Shown: positions 46,100-57,150, counted from the first letter of the stretch. The stretch: DNA of 64,000 nucleotides from Gnetum montanum (GCA_015680685.1 MNCI01033448.1:124001-188000), one strand, 5' to 3'. The notes: generated from the sequence alone by a model not told the origin. Numbers and translations are program-made.

Positions 46100-48200
46100 A
46101 AAGAATTGAGAAATCCCATGCTCATAACAAAAGCATATATACATTGAAATATGAGCATTGCCGACTTCCACCCCTTAATCTAAGATCATCAATTGGGAGA
46201 AGTTGGGAACTTTTAAGAAACTCAAATAGATGTTCATTATTTCAGATCTCTCCCTTACAACTCAGTAATGCAGGAGATGACCACCTATGCTAGTTATATG
46301 GGGCCCTCAATTCTTTTTAGTTTTTTTTTTCACATTTTTGTTTTACGTGTTTTTTTTTTACATATTTTTGTTTTACAATTTCTTTAAATTTTCTTGTTTT
46401 TGTTTTACAACATCATTATACTTTTCAATTTTGTGTGTATGTGTGTGTGATCCACCTTGTAAGTTTGTCACCCAATAAGTGTTTAGAATGATGGTATGAA
46501 CTTTTTTCATATTGATTGCTAATGTTTGATTTTTACCTTTAAATCACAATGTTGATACTAAGGTGTGTTTCTTTCGATATGCTAGGCAATGAGTTCACTC
46601 CATCCATCCATCCACCAAGTTCTATGGTCTCTCTCGGCTTGGAAATGTGTAGTCCCCTTCATAATAAGAACTTTAACGAATCGGTGACTGGGCATTTCTC
46701 AAACTAAGGAAAGACTCAAGGATTGAAAAGGGTATGAATTTAAGGGAACTTGATGCACTTTTTTTGGCCGTTCTCTAGGGTGCTTGAATGTTTTCTTCTT
46801 GAGTTTTCTTGTCGTTCCAATGTTACCCAATTATTGGAAGCTGAGCCAATAAAAATAATCAATTATTTCCATGGTATTGTTCTCACGCATAAACACATAA
46901 AACACAAAAAAAAAAAAAAAAAAAAACTAAGTGAGACTTCAAAGCCCACCCCTTAGACGAAATAAACTTGGGCTACAAGCACTGGTTATGGAACGAAAAG
47001 TGTTCCCTCTAACTAAGGCCCTTCTCACTTCTCATTCTCTCATTTGTTTCATCGGAATGGTGGTAACTTTTTGAGATGCATTCTTATTATTCAAGTGGAT
47101 GGTTTGGCCAAGTGCATTGATGTGAAGTCAATGGATGTGGTTGGTTTGAGGCCAGAGTTGGAATGTGACTTGCCAAGTTACATTAATCATGAAATCCACA
47201 AGGGGTTGTACACCACCTTATTCATGGGATTCCATTCCATCCTCTTCTCTCCATTCTTCTTTCCATTGTTCACCTCATTGCCTATTGTATCATTAGTGTA
47301 TATATTTTGGTTGATACATTGTTTTATTTTTGGTAAATTCTTGTAGTTAAGACTTTAACTCTTGTTCCAAATGACATTCCTAGAGCCTATGGACTCTTTG
47401 AATGTGGATTTGTCAGGGCATTAAAACGCATTTGCCTGCTTTGGGGAGGACCCACTGACATTCCTATTTGATGCACCAGTTAAATTCTTTCCCTTAACAT
47501 TTTTTCAATTAATTTTATTTTGTTCATTTCCATCTTGACATCCATTTCATTGATGCCATCGTTTTCCCTTTTTATCTATCTTTCTTACTCCTTTTCTTTC
47601 TCTATTCTAACACTACCAGAGGTTCATGATTAGTCATGGGGGTACGGGACCCGATTTTTTTGATTTTCTCTTAGCCCAAAATTTTTTCAATTCTTTCCTA
47701 ACCCATACACATTTGGTAGTCATTATTAATACATCCCCAAATATGCAATTAGCCATACCACAACCTACCCAATGGACCTCCACTGAAGCACGGTATTAAT
47801 TACATGATGATTCATTTACCATTTTTAATATATGATTGTGTTGTGTGTGCAAATGCAGATCATACAAAAACGGGTTGGATCTAGAGCAAACACTTGGAAT
47901 GAAACCATGTTGGAAGAAACTATGCAAGGAGCAAGATCGATGGCATGCTTACAGATGAACAACGAAAGACACAATTTTGGCATTGGTAGTAGCAAAACTT
48001 CTTTCTCTCTCTCTTTCTTAGCTACCAACTAAGGCCTGATGTCATTGTAATAAGGTGTTCACCCTTGTTGTCATGAACACCAATTTTGTCAAGTCTTGTA
48101 ATGATCATCCGTTCACATGTCATCCCATTAGTTCCATTCCCCTCAATAATTCCATACCTTCCCGATATTATTGTAAGGAACTCGAGGATGAGTTTTCATT
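46100..48200 (+). other. E9 noncoding region replacing pol
   Basis: T-rich tract 46316-46430, a short GT repeat (46432-46450), a run of about 25 A (46905-46927), then unremarkable sequence. A 100-codon open frame at 47044-47346 ends in a hydrophobic stretch (FFPLFTSLPIVSLVYIFW); Athila elements can carry an env-like gene here, but one hydrophobic stretch is not enough to call it. No RT or integrase motif in any frame I examined. Confidence 0.6.
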
Positions 48201-48214
48201 TAGTCATGGGGGTA
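48201..48214 (+). promoter_or_regulatory. Polypurine tract region of E9
   Basis: TAGTCATGGGGGTA immediately before the 3' LTR. The identical 14 bases occur at 47631-47644, followed by cgggaccc instead of the LTR. Confidence 0.7.
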
Positions 48215-49283
48215 TGATGAGACGCGATTCGCATGAGCCGCGATATCACGTAGGTGATATCATGACCATCGTGATATCGCATCCCATGCGATATCGTGTA
48301 CGCGATATCACGTCTTCCCCTACGATATCGCGTACACAATATCGTGGTCCACCGCCATATCTATAAATAAGAGGTGGCACTCATCTTATTTCCCATCTTG
48401 GCTAGAAGTAGGAAAACTCTAGCAGTTTGATCACTCCAGAGATAGAATATTTTCCATGTGCCCATAGTAAGAGTCCCAAAGTGAACGGATCTTTATTTGA
48501 GCAACATTGTACCTGAACACAAGTTGTATACGACAATAAAAATAAGCTTTCCGGATAAACCTTGTAGTTCATGGAATAGGATTTTATTTATTGTTTTCAC
48601 TCTCACCCTTAAACTCCTAGAATGCAGAATGAGTATGACTTGATTACGAGCATCTAAGGATGTGTACGGATAGTCAAGGAATCGGCTGTTCATTGCATGC
48701 GGTATGAGTATGACTTGATTATGAGCATCTAGCATGACTATTTGGTAACCTAGTGGCATATCTAGGATGTATGCTTGGTAATCCCACTGGTAGTCCCAGA
48801 TGTGTATGGTTAGTTAAGGAATCAGCTGCTCATCGCACTTAGGCTAGATTAGGATCTCTCAACCCTTTCCTCCTAGTTAGGTGTCTTAGTATGACCACTT
48901 CGAGCATGTGCGTTACGCGTGGTGATCCCAGTAACGATTAGCGTTTGGTAGCCAAGGGTGCATTGGTTCAGGGTGTGTACGGTAAGTGGGAACGGATGCT
49001 GATGCTAGGTAGTTTAGACTTAGTCAATAGTTAGAGTTAGTTACTTTCTCAACCCTTCACCTTAATAGCATAGGAGAAAAAGATAAAAGATATTAAAATC
49101 ATATACCTCAGACTTACTTAACCATACACTTTGACAACTGCAAGTAATTCTGGGAAGACAACGAATGATTAACCCAAAGTGTTCCATGGGGTGTGTAGGC
49201 ACTTAGTCTGTGAAGTTCAATCGGATCACATGTGCTATGCTCATTTCATATGGTTGAGTATAGGGGTACCTCGCCACTCATCA
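48215..49283 (+). repeat. E9 3' LTR, 1069 bp
   Basis: Starts TGATGAGACG, ends CTCGCCACTCATCA. Longer than the 5' LTR mainly by about 40 bases of extra GATATC units near 48290-48350. The target duplication AGACC follows. Confidence 0.93.
48239..48335 (+). promoter_or_regulatory. GATATC palindrome cluster in E9 3' LTR
   Basis: Six GATATC sites with CG flanks (gcgatatcac, ggtgatatcatg, gtgatatcgc, gcgatatcgtg, gcgatatcacg, acgatatcgcg) just before the TATA box. Confidence 0.85.
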
Positions 49284-49288
49284 AGACC
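49284..49288. repeat. Target-site duplication of E9, right
   Basis: AGACC immediately after the 3' LTR; the E6 antisense gene resumes at 49289. Confidence 0.9.
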
Positions 49289-50719
49289 CTTCAATAGTTG
49301 GAGGAAGAGGGGTTACTCCACCCTGATGCGGGTGATTTTAATAGCTTATTCGATGGTGTGTAGTTAGGTGAACCTCCTACACTCATGCCTAAGGGCTTAC
49401 TAAGTAATTACCTCACATTGCAATCTATTATTACCTGTTGGTTGTAGTATCTTTAGCTATTTGGTTATATTGTAATTACATAATTATGTTATAGTATCAG
49501 ATGTTCTTGCCAATGGTCCCATGTCTACATACCACATGGAGCCATGGGTAGTTACACCTAATAAATTCTCCTTCATGGATGACATCATTGAGGACATGGT
49601 GGATCGCTTATAATAGGCAAATCATAAGCTTGGTATGTGCATGATGTTACTTTGATTTATGTTACCCCACTACTTAAGTGCTTAGTTCTTAGCCAAAATT
49701 GATCAATTTTTACATGCCTATAGGTCATACACTATGATGGGATATGAGTAAGGTGGCCAAGGTGGATGCCCTCCCTAACCTCCCTCCTAAAGTTGATCAG
49801 GTGTCTCATCGCATGTACAAGACATTGAACAAGTGTGTGCTTTCCTATGTGAAGGCATTGTGGATCTACATGCACTTAAATGAACACCTATGGAAACTTG
49901 TGCACAAGCTACAAGACAGGATGGGTAGCTAGGATACGAAGATTAGAGATTTTCAATCTATATATGACTTTCTAGTAGCTAGATCTCAAGGAGATAGTAC
50001 CTAGCACATCTTTCAGATAGAGTATGGTCAATACTGGGTAGCTCTTAGAGGCAAGAATCATACCACATAGGAGCTGATTGAGAAATGGCTACAAATGGAC
50101 TTGCTCACCCATAAGAATCAAGATTGGAAGTATTATAGTACGAAGGTTTACCAGTGGGGGAAAACATAGATGAATGACAAACACTAGTATAAGCACAAGC
50201 GTGACACATACCTATGATGGTACAAGGAGGAGTCTATTGAATTTCATTGCCTCAAGATATTTCTTGAGGCGATTGGTACGTTATAGGAATACAAGTTATT
50301 CGAGTGGCACACAGTGTTGAGTGGCTCTCCTGGGAGGTAGATTGTTACCCCTTCAAGAGAGGCTTCTTCTGCTACCTTTTTGATACAGCCACCCACATGG
50401 AATACCATGGACAAAGGTAAGATCATTGTGAGGATTGACTTTGAATAAGAGGACTAGATACAACTTTTCGAGGCAAAGATCCTTTAATGCTTAGAGGTTG
50501 GCCTTGGAAAGTTACCTTCAAAACACACCAATGTAGGACCCTCTCAAGTTAGTTTTTTATTCTTATTATTTTTTGTTTTGAGTTAGCTTGTATCATGCAG
50601 GTTTGCTTACTAATGGTGCTTAGTTGCTATGGTTATGGCAGTAGGTACCTTGCAATGTTGTAGGCCCCAATGATAAGGAGGAAGTAGAACCTCCATCCCC
50701 ACCTAGTGCTACCAGTTAA
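49289..50719 (+). pseudogene. E6 antisense gene, downstream exons
   Basis: Continues the plus-strand gene after E9. Around 49740-49930 a helical, charged segment (HRMYKTLNKCVLSYVKALW, LNEHLWKLVHKLQ) matches SRRTLDEAYKCILHSTRSLW and VNKDLWKWVQRAKQ of E8 (62460-62330, minus). The segment to about 50547 pairs with the penultimate exon of E2 and E8 (QMDLLTHKNQD against QMKMDLLAQK). Putative intron CAA|GTTAGT (50548) to TTGTAG (50663), 116 nt, then a short Glu/Pro-rich terminal exon ending TAA at 50717-50719. More divergent than the E2/E8 pair. Several stops, mostly TAG. Confidence 0.65.
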
Positions 50720-50984
50720 GCATAACTAGATGTACCTCTGTTGCTAGGCATTTTTGCTATTTTTGCCATGTTTTTGCCAAATGATGCTACTCATGCTATG
50801 TACTACTATTCATATAATATCTTATGCATGTATTTGCTACATGTAATGTGTAAACCTTTCTTTTTCATGTTTATTTGCTTTGCGCTTTCTATGATTATAA
50901 TGTGATAAGTTAATATGCTAAGTTAGGACTATGAAACGATAGTATGACAAGGCCAATGTGAGCCCCATGCTAGTTTAAGGTCAT

Positions 50985-51150
50985 GGTGGAAGAGTCGATG
51001 CTCGTTTAAGGTCATTTCAGGCTGCTATGATGGGATTAAACGTGATAGTTTTAGGTCATTCTAGGCTGTGAGTTGCTAGTTTAAGATAATGATGGGGCAC
51101 ATATATTGCTAGTTTAAGGCCATTTTGGGCCATGCATTTCCTACTTAGGG
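50985..51150 (-). repeat. Minisatellite B, E6 copy
   Basis: Four to five cores (plus strand gctagtttaaggtcat, gatagttttaggtcattc, gctagtttaaggccatttt). Position relative to the antisense gene matches E2 and E8. 50720-50984 is AT-rich with no recognised feature. Confidence 0.8.
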
Positions 51151-51159
51151 CCATGGTAG

Positions 51160-52455
51160 TGTAGCGTCTGAAAATGTCAGTGGCTGGAACACCTAGAGGT
51201 TATCAAGCGCATAGTCTAACCCCGAATCCATGTGAGGGCTGTGTTGGAGAAAACGGAAACGAGGTGCCCTGAATGGTCTTGTCGATCAAACAGGGACTTA
51301 CGTGGTGTTAAAATGATCATGTGTAAAAAGATTTTATACTACGTTATGCGTGGACATTGGGTCCAGCTTGGATAGAGCGTAGTAGGATGTCCCGACTTGA
51401 GAACAATGATGTAAACGTACAAATATGTATGAAACAATAAGAAAGTACAAGCATTAAACTAAATGCCAGAGGGAAATTCTTGAGAAATCTAATAGAATTT
51501 GAGAACATCAATGTACCACCCAAAAATAGGGAGCATGGTTAATTCACAAAGCTATACACAGTGTACCATAGGCATAGTGGCAATGTAGTCATAGCCTCGA
51601 TGGTGTTGGGTCGTGAAGTCTGGCGCTCATCGTGATGAATCATGCCTACCAGGTTGGCCATCGTGATGTAACATGCAATGTTTTGTAGGGCTGCAATGGG
51701 GCTACAGTGGGCTGTGATGTGCAACTCTGCCTCTCTACCAATGTGGTGTGCTCTGGGTCTTGTTCGCCCACAAAGTTCAACAACAAGATCCAAAAATGCC
51801 AAATGCCAAATGCCAAGTGCTTAAAAAGGCTTACATCCAGAGAATGCCAACCACTTGGGAATGCCAACAATCTAGGATTGTAACCACTAGAAGATGTCAA
51901 CATTTAAGGAATTCCAACCCTTGGGAATGCCAATGGTCCAATAATGTAACCGCTGGGAGATGCCAACAATTAAAGAATGCCAACCCTTGGGGAATGCCAA
52001 CAGTCTAGGAATGTAACCGCTAGGTTCCTAGGGTATTTATAGGACTAGGGTTAGCCTAAAATGTGGATCAAGTGCCATGTGGTAGTATGGTGGGTGGGAC
52101 CAGGCTTATGCTCATTCCATGTTACATGCGGGGCATAGGACGCTTGCAGTGTCAAGCTGGCTATGCTATGCTTTGCTATATAGCTTGAAAATTGTGCTAT
52201 GCTACACAGCATGACATGGTGCTATGCTACACAACGTAAAAGCCGTGTTATGCTAGGCTACGCTACATAGCGTAATAGGATGCTATGCTATGCTACGTTA
52301 TGCAGCATAAAAAGGTGCTACATTGCACTACACTACACAGTGTAACATCTATGTAGAAAGTGCCATCATTCTAACACTTAGCCAAATTTGTAGTCATGAT
52401 ATCAAGACCTAGAGGAGTGAACGATGGGACCACAAAATGGGCCATTGAAACACCA
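51160..52455 (-). repeat. E7 3' LTR (type II-like)
   Basis: Minus strand ends ...CATTTTCAGACGCTACA (51160) and carries a TATA box at 52041-52034 in ctagtcctataaataccc. A block matching gtcccacctaccacactgcc lies near 52100, and many tgctatgctacac phrases near 52160-52340. The start is disordered (see 52440-52545). Confidence 0.8.
51841..52015 (-). repeat. Short tandem array in E7 LTR
   Basis: Seven or more repeats of a 22-30 bp unit (plus strand: gaatgccaacccttgggaat, then tgtaaccgctagg). Downstream of the TATA box on the minus strand, so it would lie in R or U5. Confidence 0.8.
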
Positions 52456-52545
52456 CAAAATTTCGACATATGGGCCATTGAAACATCTAGAGGAGTGAAT
52501 GATGGCACCACAAAATTTTGTGGTGACATCTAGAGGAGTGGCCTG
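52440..52545. repeat. Inverted and duplicated LTR-terminus sequence
   Basis: GGGCCATTGAAACA occurs at 52450 and 52486; CACCACAAAATTTTGTGGTG at 52506-52525 is a perfect 20-bp palindrome; tagaggagtg recurs on both sides. These are pieces of PPT plus LTR start in both orientations, so the PPT of E7 is destroyed. Confidence 0.75.
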
Positions 52546-53349
52546 AGAGACATCGAAAAAGAATTACAAAACACCACAATAGACATGCCACCAACATCAC
52601 TCGTTAGCATAAGATCAGATGTTGTTTTACCATGATCAAGAGTGTTATAGGAATAAGGTTATTCTAGGGGACAAGGGGTATAGGCAATGCTAGGGAGATA
52701 AAATTTAAATTATGGAAATGAAATGCAAATAGTAGATCATGATGTAAGATGCAAATTCAATATGGTTAATAGTGAACATGGCATGATGTGGTTCATCCCT
52801 AAAATGTTGACCTCTTGGTGGAGTGTTTATGAGAGCATCAAAGTCAATCTAAGGCTTGGCTAGTTGTAAAGCTGCAACATTATCAGTTTTCCTAGGGATG
52901 TGATTTGCCCCATTTTTTTTTTTTGTGTTGTGAGACGATCCTTCCTTCGATTCGGCTTACTACTGAATGTTAGCTGCAAGTTGGCCATCGAGAAGATGGG
53001 CTTTTTTTCCCAGGGTTGATTCATGTTACATCCACTTAGGATTTAACCATGCAACAAAGGCTCCCCATAGGACGAGTTATGTTACATCAACCATGAATTC
53101 TACAGTTGATGTGAAGAAAATGTCATATGCATCATAGTGTGTATGCATCTGAGGGATGTGAAATCATGAGTATGGGGGACATAAGAGGATATTAGGATAT
53201 TGAGTGAATGTGCATAGGTTGTAATAAGGATGAGGGGGGAGGTGCACTCTTGAATGGCTCAACTAGTCTAATCATGCACATCAAAGCAATGTGATGACTT
53301 GCTGCTACAATGAGATGCATCTCTACATGACTACCTTTGAGGCTTCATC
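52546..53349 (-). other. E7 3' region
   Basis: Minus strand matches E4 23001-23860. A peptide equivalent to the E4/E5 short ORF is readable around 53130-53000 (EFMVDVT, LVLWGAFVAW), with a TAA where E4 and E5 have Gln. A purine tract lies at 52925-52908. Confidence 0.6.
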
Positions 53350-53962
53350 CTGCAAACACAACTTCGAGAAGACAAGAAATCACAAAACATGAAATGCAAG
53401 TGCAAATGTCAAATGTGAAGATGCTACAAGTGCTAGATGCGAAGATGCAATAAATGTGTCAAATGTTATGCTAGTTGCAACTACTCAAGAATCTAGTGAA
53501 GGTGCCAAGGTGATGATGTTGTGAGTCCTCTGAAGGTCGCACTAATGGCCAGTGCTTCAAAAAATTAATAGAATGGTAAGAGGCGATAATGCTGCAAGTG
53601 CCCCAACGGATTCACCAATGGCAGGTGCTCAAATCAAATCAACAACATGCCAATTTAAAGTCCTAGAAGACCGTGATGTGCTAGTTTATAGTCCTAGTAG
53701 ACTGTTGAATGCTAGTTTAATGTTGTAGTGGATAGTGAATGTTGTGCCAGTTTAACATCATGACCCAAGGATGAGTTGTGCCATTTTATAGTCATAGCAG
53801 GCTATCTCTGCCATTTTATGGTCATAGCGGACTGTCTGTGCCATTTTATAGTCATAGCAGACTATTTGTGCTAGTTTATAGTCATAGTGAACTATCTATG
53901 CCAGTTTATACTCATAGTGGACTATCTGTACCAATTTATAGTCATAGTGGACTAGTGCTTAC
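53350..53962 (-). other. Putative intron 2 of E7, containing minisatellite A
   Basis: Donor CAAG|GTAAGC (GT at 53962-53961), acceptor GTTGTGTTTGCAG ending 53350; next exon begins GATGAAGCC, as in E5 (aatgaagcc at 32068). Confidence 0.65.
53640..53960 (-). repeat. Minisatellite A, E7 copy
   Basis: About nine units of 31-36 bp; plus strand reads gccattttatggtcatagca, agactat. Confidence 0.9.
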
Positions 53963-54019
53963 CTTGCTTGTGTAAGGTGTGATGTTGCATGCATGGTCAT
54001 GCTATGTGCCTGCAAGATC
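53963..54019 (-). other. 57-nt micro-exon of E7
   Basis: Same length and flanks as 22392-22448. Starts GATCTTGCAGGC, ends ACACAAGCAAG. Contains ATGACCATGCATGC, close to the start of the E6 pol exon (ATGACATGGCCATGCATG). Confidence 0.65.
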
Positions 54020-54268
54020 CTACAAAAATCAACTAGAAAGAAACAAATATCAAGCAACACCTATTGTAAATAGAGTTAAAATGTATGAATGAAAGAAAAA
54101 CAATGCAAAATGTGATAGTTTTAGGCCGTTCTAGGCAGTAGGCTAGTTGAAGGCCTTTTCGGGCCATGTGTTTTCGTAGTTTTATGTGTTTTATTTTGTG
54201 TTTGATGTTTTTCAAATGCAGTGTGTAAACTAAGTTAATGAATGTGTAAACAAATAAAAATGCGTGAT

Positions 54269-54971
54269 CTAAGTGAGCAGGCAAAATGTAAATTCATAGG
54301 CTAGTGCAATGTAAACAAAAGTCAAAAATGCATTGCAAGTGGAGGCAAAGGGTAGGTAGGCATCTGCATTTTTGGCCAAGGGAAAGTCTTGGTCATGTAG
54401 TTGCTTCCTAACCAGGCATTGATTAGGGAGTGTGCAAGGCTTAGGATCCTCTAGGAATCTATTAGCTTCAACCACTCATTCGGATGTGTTAGCCTTAGGT
54501 GCTACATTGGTTGTTATAGGTGTACCACCAAGAAACTCTTCTTCTAAAACTTGCACCATGTCTATGTCCCCCCCCGTTGAAGAGGAAGCATTATCACCAT
54601 GGATGATAACTTGACCACCTTCATATGGAAGGTGGATTTCTTGGTGGATAGGAGAGGAGATGACCCTTAGTTGGGCTAGCCAAGGCCTACCTAGAATCAT
54701 GTTGAAACCTAGCATCTCCTCTATGACAGTGAAATCTACACTAGTGGGGAATTTCTCTCTTTCCACAAAGGCTAAGTTGATTGTACCCCTAACTGTGACA
54801 CATGATCTGTTAAAGGATTTTAGACACATGGTTTTGATTGGCCTAATTTCATCTGCTAGGCCTAGTTTGTCAATGATGGAGTATAGAACTACGTTTGTTG
54901 CTACACCATTCTCGACATGCACTCTGCGGATGGTGCACTACCCAACACGTATGCTAATGGATAGTGACACC
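54269..54971 (-). pseudogene. E7 protease and tail
   Basis: Protease from about 54925 (ENGVATNVV, where the catalytic Asp reads Glu; IIDKLGLADEIRP; NMILGRPWL near 54690) followed by the Ala/Leu-rich tail (VVEANRFLEDPK, LVRKQLHDQDFPLA) to about 54290. A 148-codon stretch (54922-54476) is free of stops. Upstream gag was lost when E8 inserted. 54020-54268 is remnant intron 1 with a minisatellite B core (gatagttttaggccgttc, plus strand, 54112). Confidence 0.85.
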
Positions 54972-56591
54972 CGAAACAATTGGAAGTCATTCTTGCTTCA
55001 CCAGGCCTTGCAATTCACATAGCATCACGATAGTTCTTCAGGAGGAGAACATTCTAAGTTCAGGCTGGCTAGTTCGGCAAATTTTCTACTTTAGGTAAAA
55101 ATAGGCTCTGCGGGTCATCCTGCCTGTCCACCTAAGTAACTTGCCAAGCCGATAATCTGCTCAGAAATGGTGCGTAGAGTTGGCAGTAGCATTCTAGATG
55201 CACAAAACATAGTTCAAAATCTTTTCTAAAGTCATGAAGTTTGCTACGCTATGCTACACCTTGCTATGTAGTGTAGCAAGATTCAGAAGATGATTGCAAA
55301 ACAAAGTGCTACGCTACGCTATGCCACATGACATACCGTAGCATGGCAACAGCTTCACGGCTAGTCCCCTTGCCCGATTTCAAGTCCTTCAACAATGTCC
55401 TTTTTTGTCAGGAAGTGGCGGACCATGTCTACTACTACGCTACCCTGAGCTACATGACGTAGCGAGGTGTAGCAATCTTGTGGAAGAGACAGGAGGCAGC
55501 TGAAAGAGAAAAGTTTGCAAGTCTCGGATCGCAAGAAGCAAAGTTTGCAAATCGGAAAAACTCTTGCGACTAAGGCTAGTTGCTACGATACATAGCGTAG
55601 CAAGCATGCAAGACACATGTAGCAAAATGCCTGAAAAGATGCTACACTATGCCAAACATGCCACGCTACAAAGCACAGTAAGGCATACAGGTGATTTTCC
55701 TACATCAATGCACTTCACATAATTGGACCGTTGGCACGTGTCTCCAGATGTTGACGGTGCAATTATGGCATGGTAGGCTCACAGTTATGCATAACAAGTT
55801 TGCAGTACAACATTCTTGTAGGTCCAACGATCATATATGGCACGTGTGGCACAAGCAAGTCAACGTGGGACCGGTGGTATGATGTGTCCAAACTGCCCCT
55901 TCCTCATTCCCTTTAGCCCTATAAGTACCCTAATGAGCAGCACTCAAGGGGTTGGACTATCTCCAACTAGTTCAAATTTTTAAAATGAGTAGTATTCAAA
56001 AATTTTTAGGATTTTCCGAATACTTCAACTTTCCCTCTCTTTGGCACTCAAGTTCTCTTTCTGACATCAAGCATTGTAAGCTTTCTGTTTGACACTGCAA
56101 ATAGTTAGCATTTTTAGCTGGCATTTTTCTCAACCCCCTTTCTACCACCTTGGTAGAATCCCTACATTGTCAGTCCCCAAGGCCACGCCTAAGTGCACAA
56201 CTTTTTTTTCTCTACACGTCTTGGTTACTCTCAGGATCTCTGCACTCCTTCATGCTATGCGACTGACTGTACCCACCTTGATACAGCAAGCCTGTAGCTT
56301 CGGAGTGATGCAATTTTCTAATCGCATTTTACTTTATTTCCTTTTTGTTGTTGCATCTTGCACTACTTTTCTGCTTTATTTATTTTCAAGCATTATTTCA
56401 CATTTCCATTCCATTTCAAAAAGTATATGTTGCAAAAGGCTATATACACACCGATTAAGTCCCTATCTAATCGACCAGACCATTCAGGGTGCCCCATATC
56501 TGCACACACCCAGCATGACCCTCCCGTGGGTATCGGATCAAAATTGTCGCGCCCGTTGACCCCTCAGTGTTTTCCAGCCACCGGTATTCTT
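54972..56591 (+). repeat. E8 5' LTR (type I), 3' end missing
   Basis: Matches E2 LTR from CGAAAC onward. TATA-like TATAAGTA at 55920. End block (tccctatctaatcgaccaga ... ccaccggtattctt) stops at about 56591; the last bases, the PBS and the start of the leader are missing and sequence passes straight into the leader array. Confidence 0.85.
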
Positions 56592-57060
56592 AGCTTGCTC
56601 ATCTTATGGTAGTCTTATAAGCCTTCTACACCCCGATACGCATTATTGTAGACTTGACACCCATATGTGGTTGTTTACGCATCGTGCAGTGTAGATTGAT
56701 CATCTCAATGATGCCTCAGGGATCCTGCGAGATGCCAAGCTTTCTTAGCTTGCTCATCTTATAGTAGTCTTGTAAGCCTTCTACACCTTGATACACATTA
56801 GTGTATACTTGACACCCATTTGTGGTTGTTTACGCATTGTGCGGTGTAGATCATTCACCTCAACAGTGCCTCGGGAACCCTATGAGACATAAAGCCTCCG
56901 ATGGCTAGTTAACTTGCCTTGCTTTTTTTTATAGTAGTCTTGTATGCACTCTACACCCTAGCTCATGTAGGTGTGAATGTGACACCCGTTTGCAGTTGTT
57001 TACACCTTGTGTGGTGTAGGTCGGTCACCTCGACGGTTCCTCCGAAATCCAACAAGACGT
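56592..57060 (+). repeat. Leader tandem array of E8
   Basis: Three units with periods of 155 and 170 bp (tagtagtct-type phrase at 56606, 56761, 56931), each with ccttctacacc..., ttgtttacgc..., gtgtaga..., cctc.gg.atcc..gag. Confidence 0.88.
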
Positions 57061-57150
57061 GAAGCCTTCTTCTTATTGTTTTTCGATTTTCTTATTCGTT
57101 CACACTCTTTTGCATAACTTTTGCACTTTTTTCATTACTACTTGCTTACA

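Larger units (their letters stand above)
41806..49283 (+). mobile_element. E9: Athila-like element with gag-protease only, complete ends
   Basis: 7478 bp bounded by 5' LTR (41806-42826), PBS, 3' LTR (48215-49283) and AGACC duplications. PBS and protease point to the Athila lineage. The interior codes for gag and protease; no RT, RNase H or integrase is present, so it is non-autonomous. The LTRs differ at roughly one site in eight over a 190-bp stretch compared by eye (41925-42110 against 48375-48560), so the insertion is old. Confidence 0.93.
34625..51159 (-). mobile_element. E6: Tat-lineage element, minus strand, interrupted by E5, E7 and E9
   Basis: Reading minus from 51159: minisatellite B (51150-50985), antisense gene on the plus strand (50719-49289 and 41805-39595), spacer repeats (39560-37500), splice acceptor, then RT to integrase (37461-34625). 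Integrase is cut by the E5 insertion, and gag-protease would lie beyond E7. E6 is the only copy showing the antisense gene and pol in one element. Confidence 0.8.
51160..54971 (-). mobile_element. E7: pol-less Tat-lineage element, 5'-truncated, inserted in E6
   Basis: From 54971 downward on the minus strand: protease, gag-protease tail, short intron 1, 57-nt exon, intron 2 with minisatellite A, 3' region, LTR. Collinear with E4 21430-25676. The 5' part is cut off by the E8 LTR at 54972. The LTR end at 51160 abuts E6 minisatellite B. Confidence 0.83.

Noticed and set aside
46905-46927. Poly(A) tail of a processed retrocopy or LINE
   Set aside because: No upstream gene or LINE domain and no target duplication around it; it lies inside E9.
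47044-47346. Env-like gene of E9
   Set aside because: One hydrophobic stretch in a 100-codon frame; no signal peptide, no second membrane segment and no similarity to another copy in the window.
56089-56559. 156-codon frame in the E8 LTR
   Set aside because: It is LTR R/U5 sequence downstream of the TATA box; the E2 and E1 LTRs do not keep the frame.
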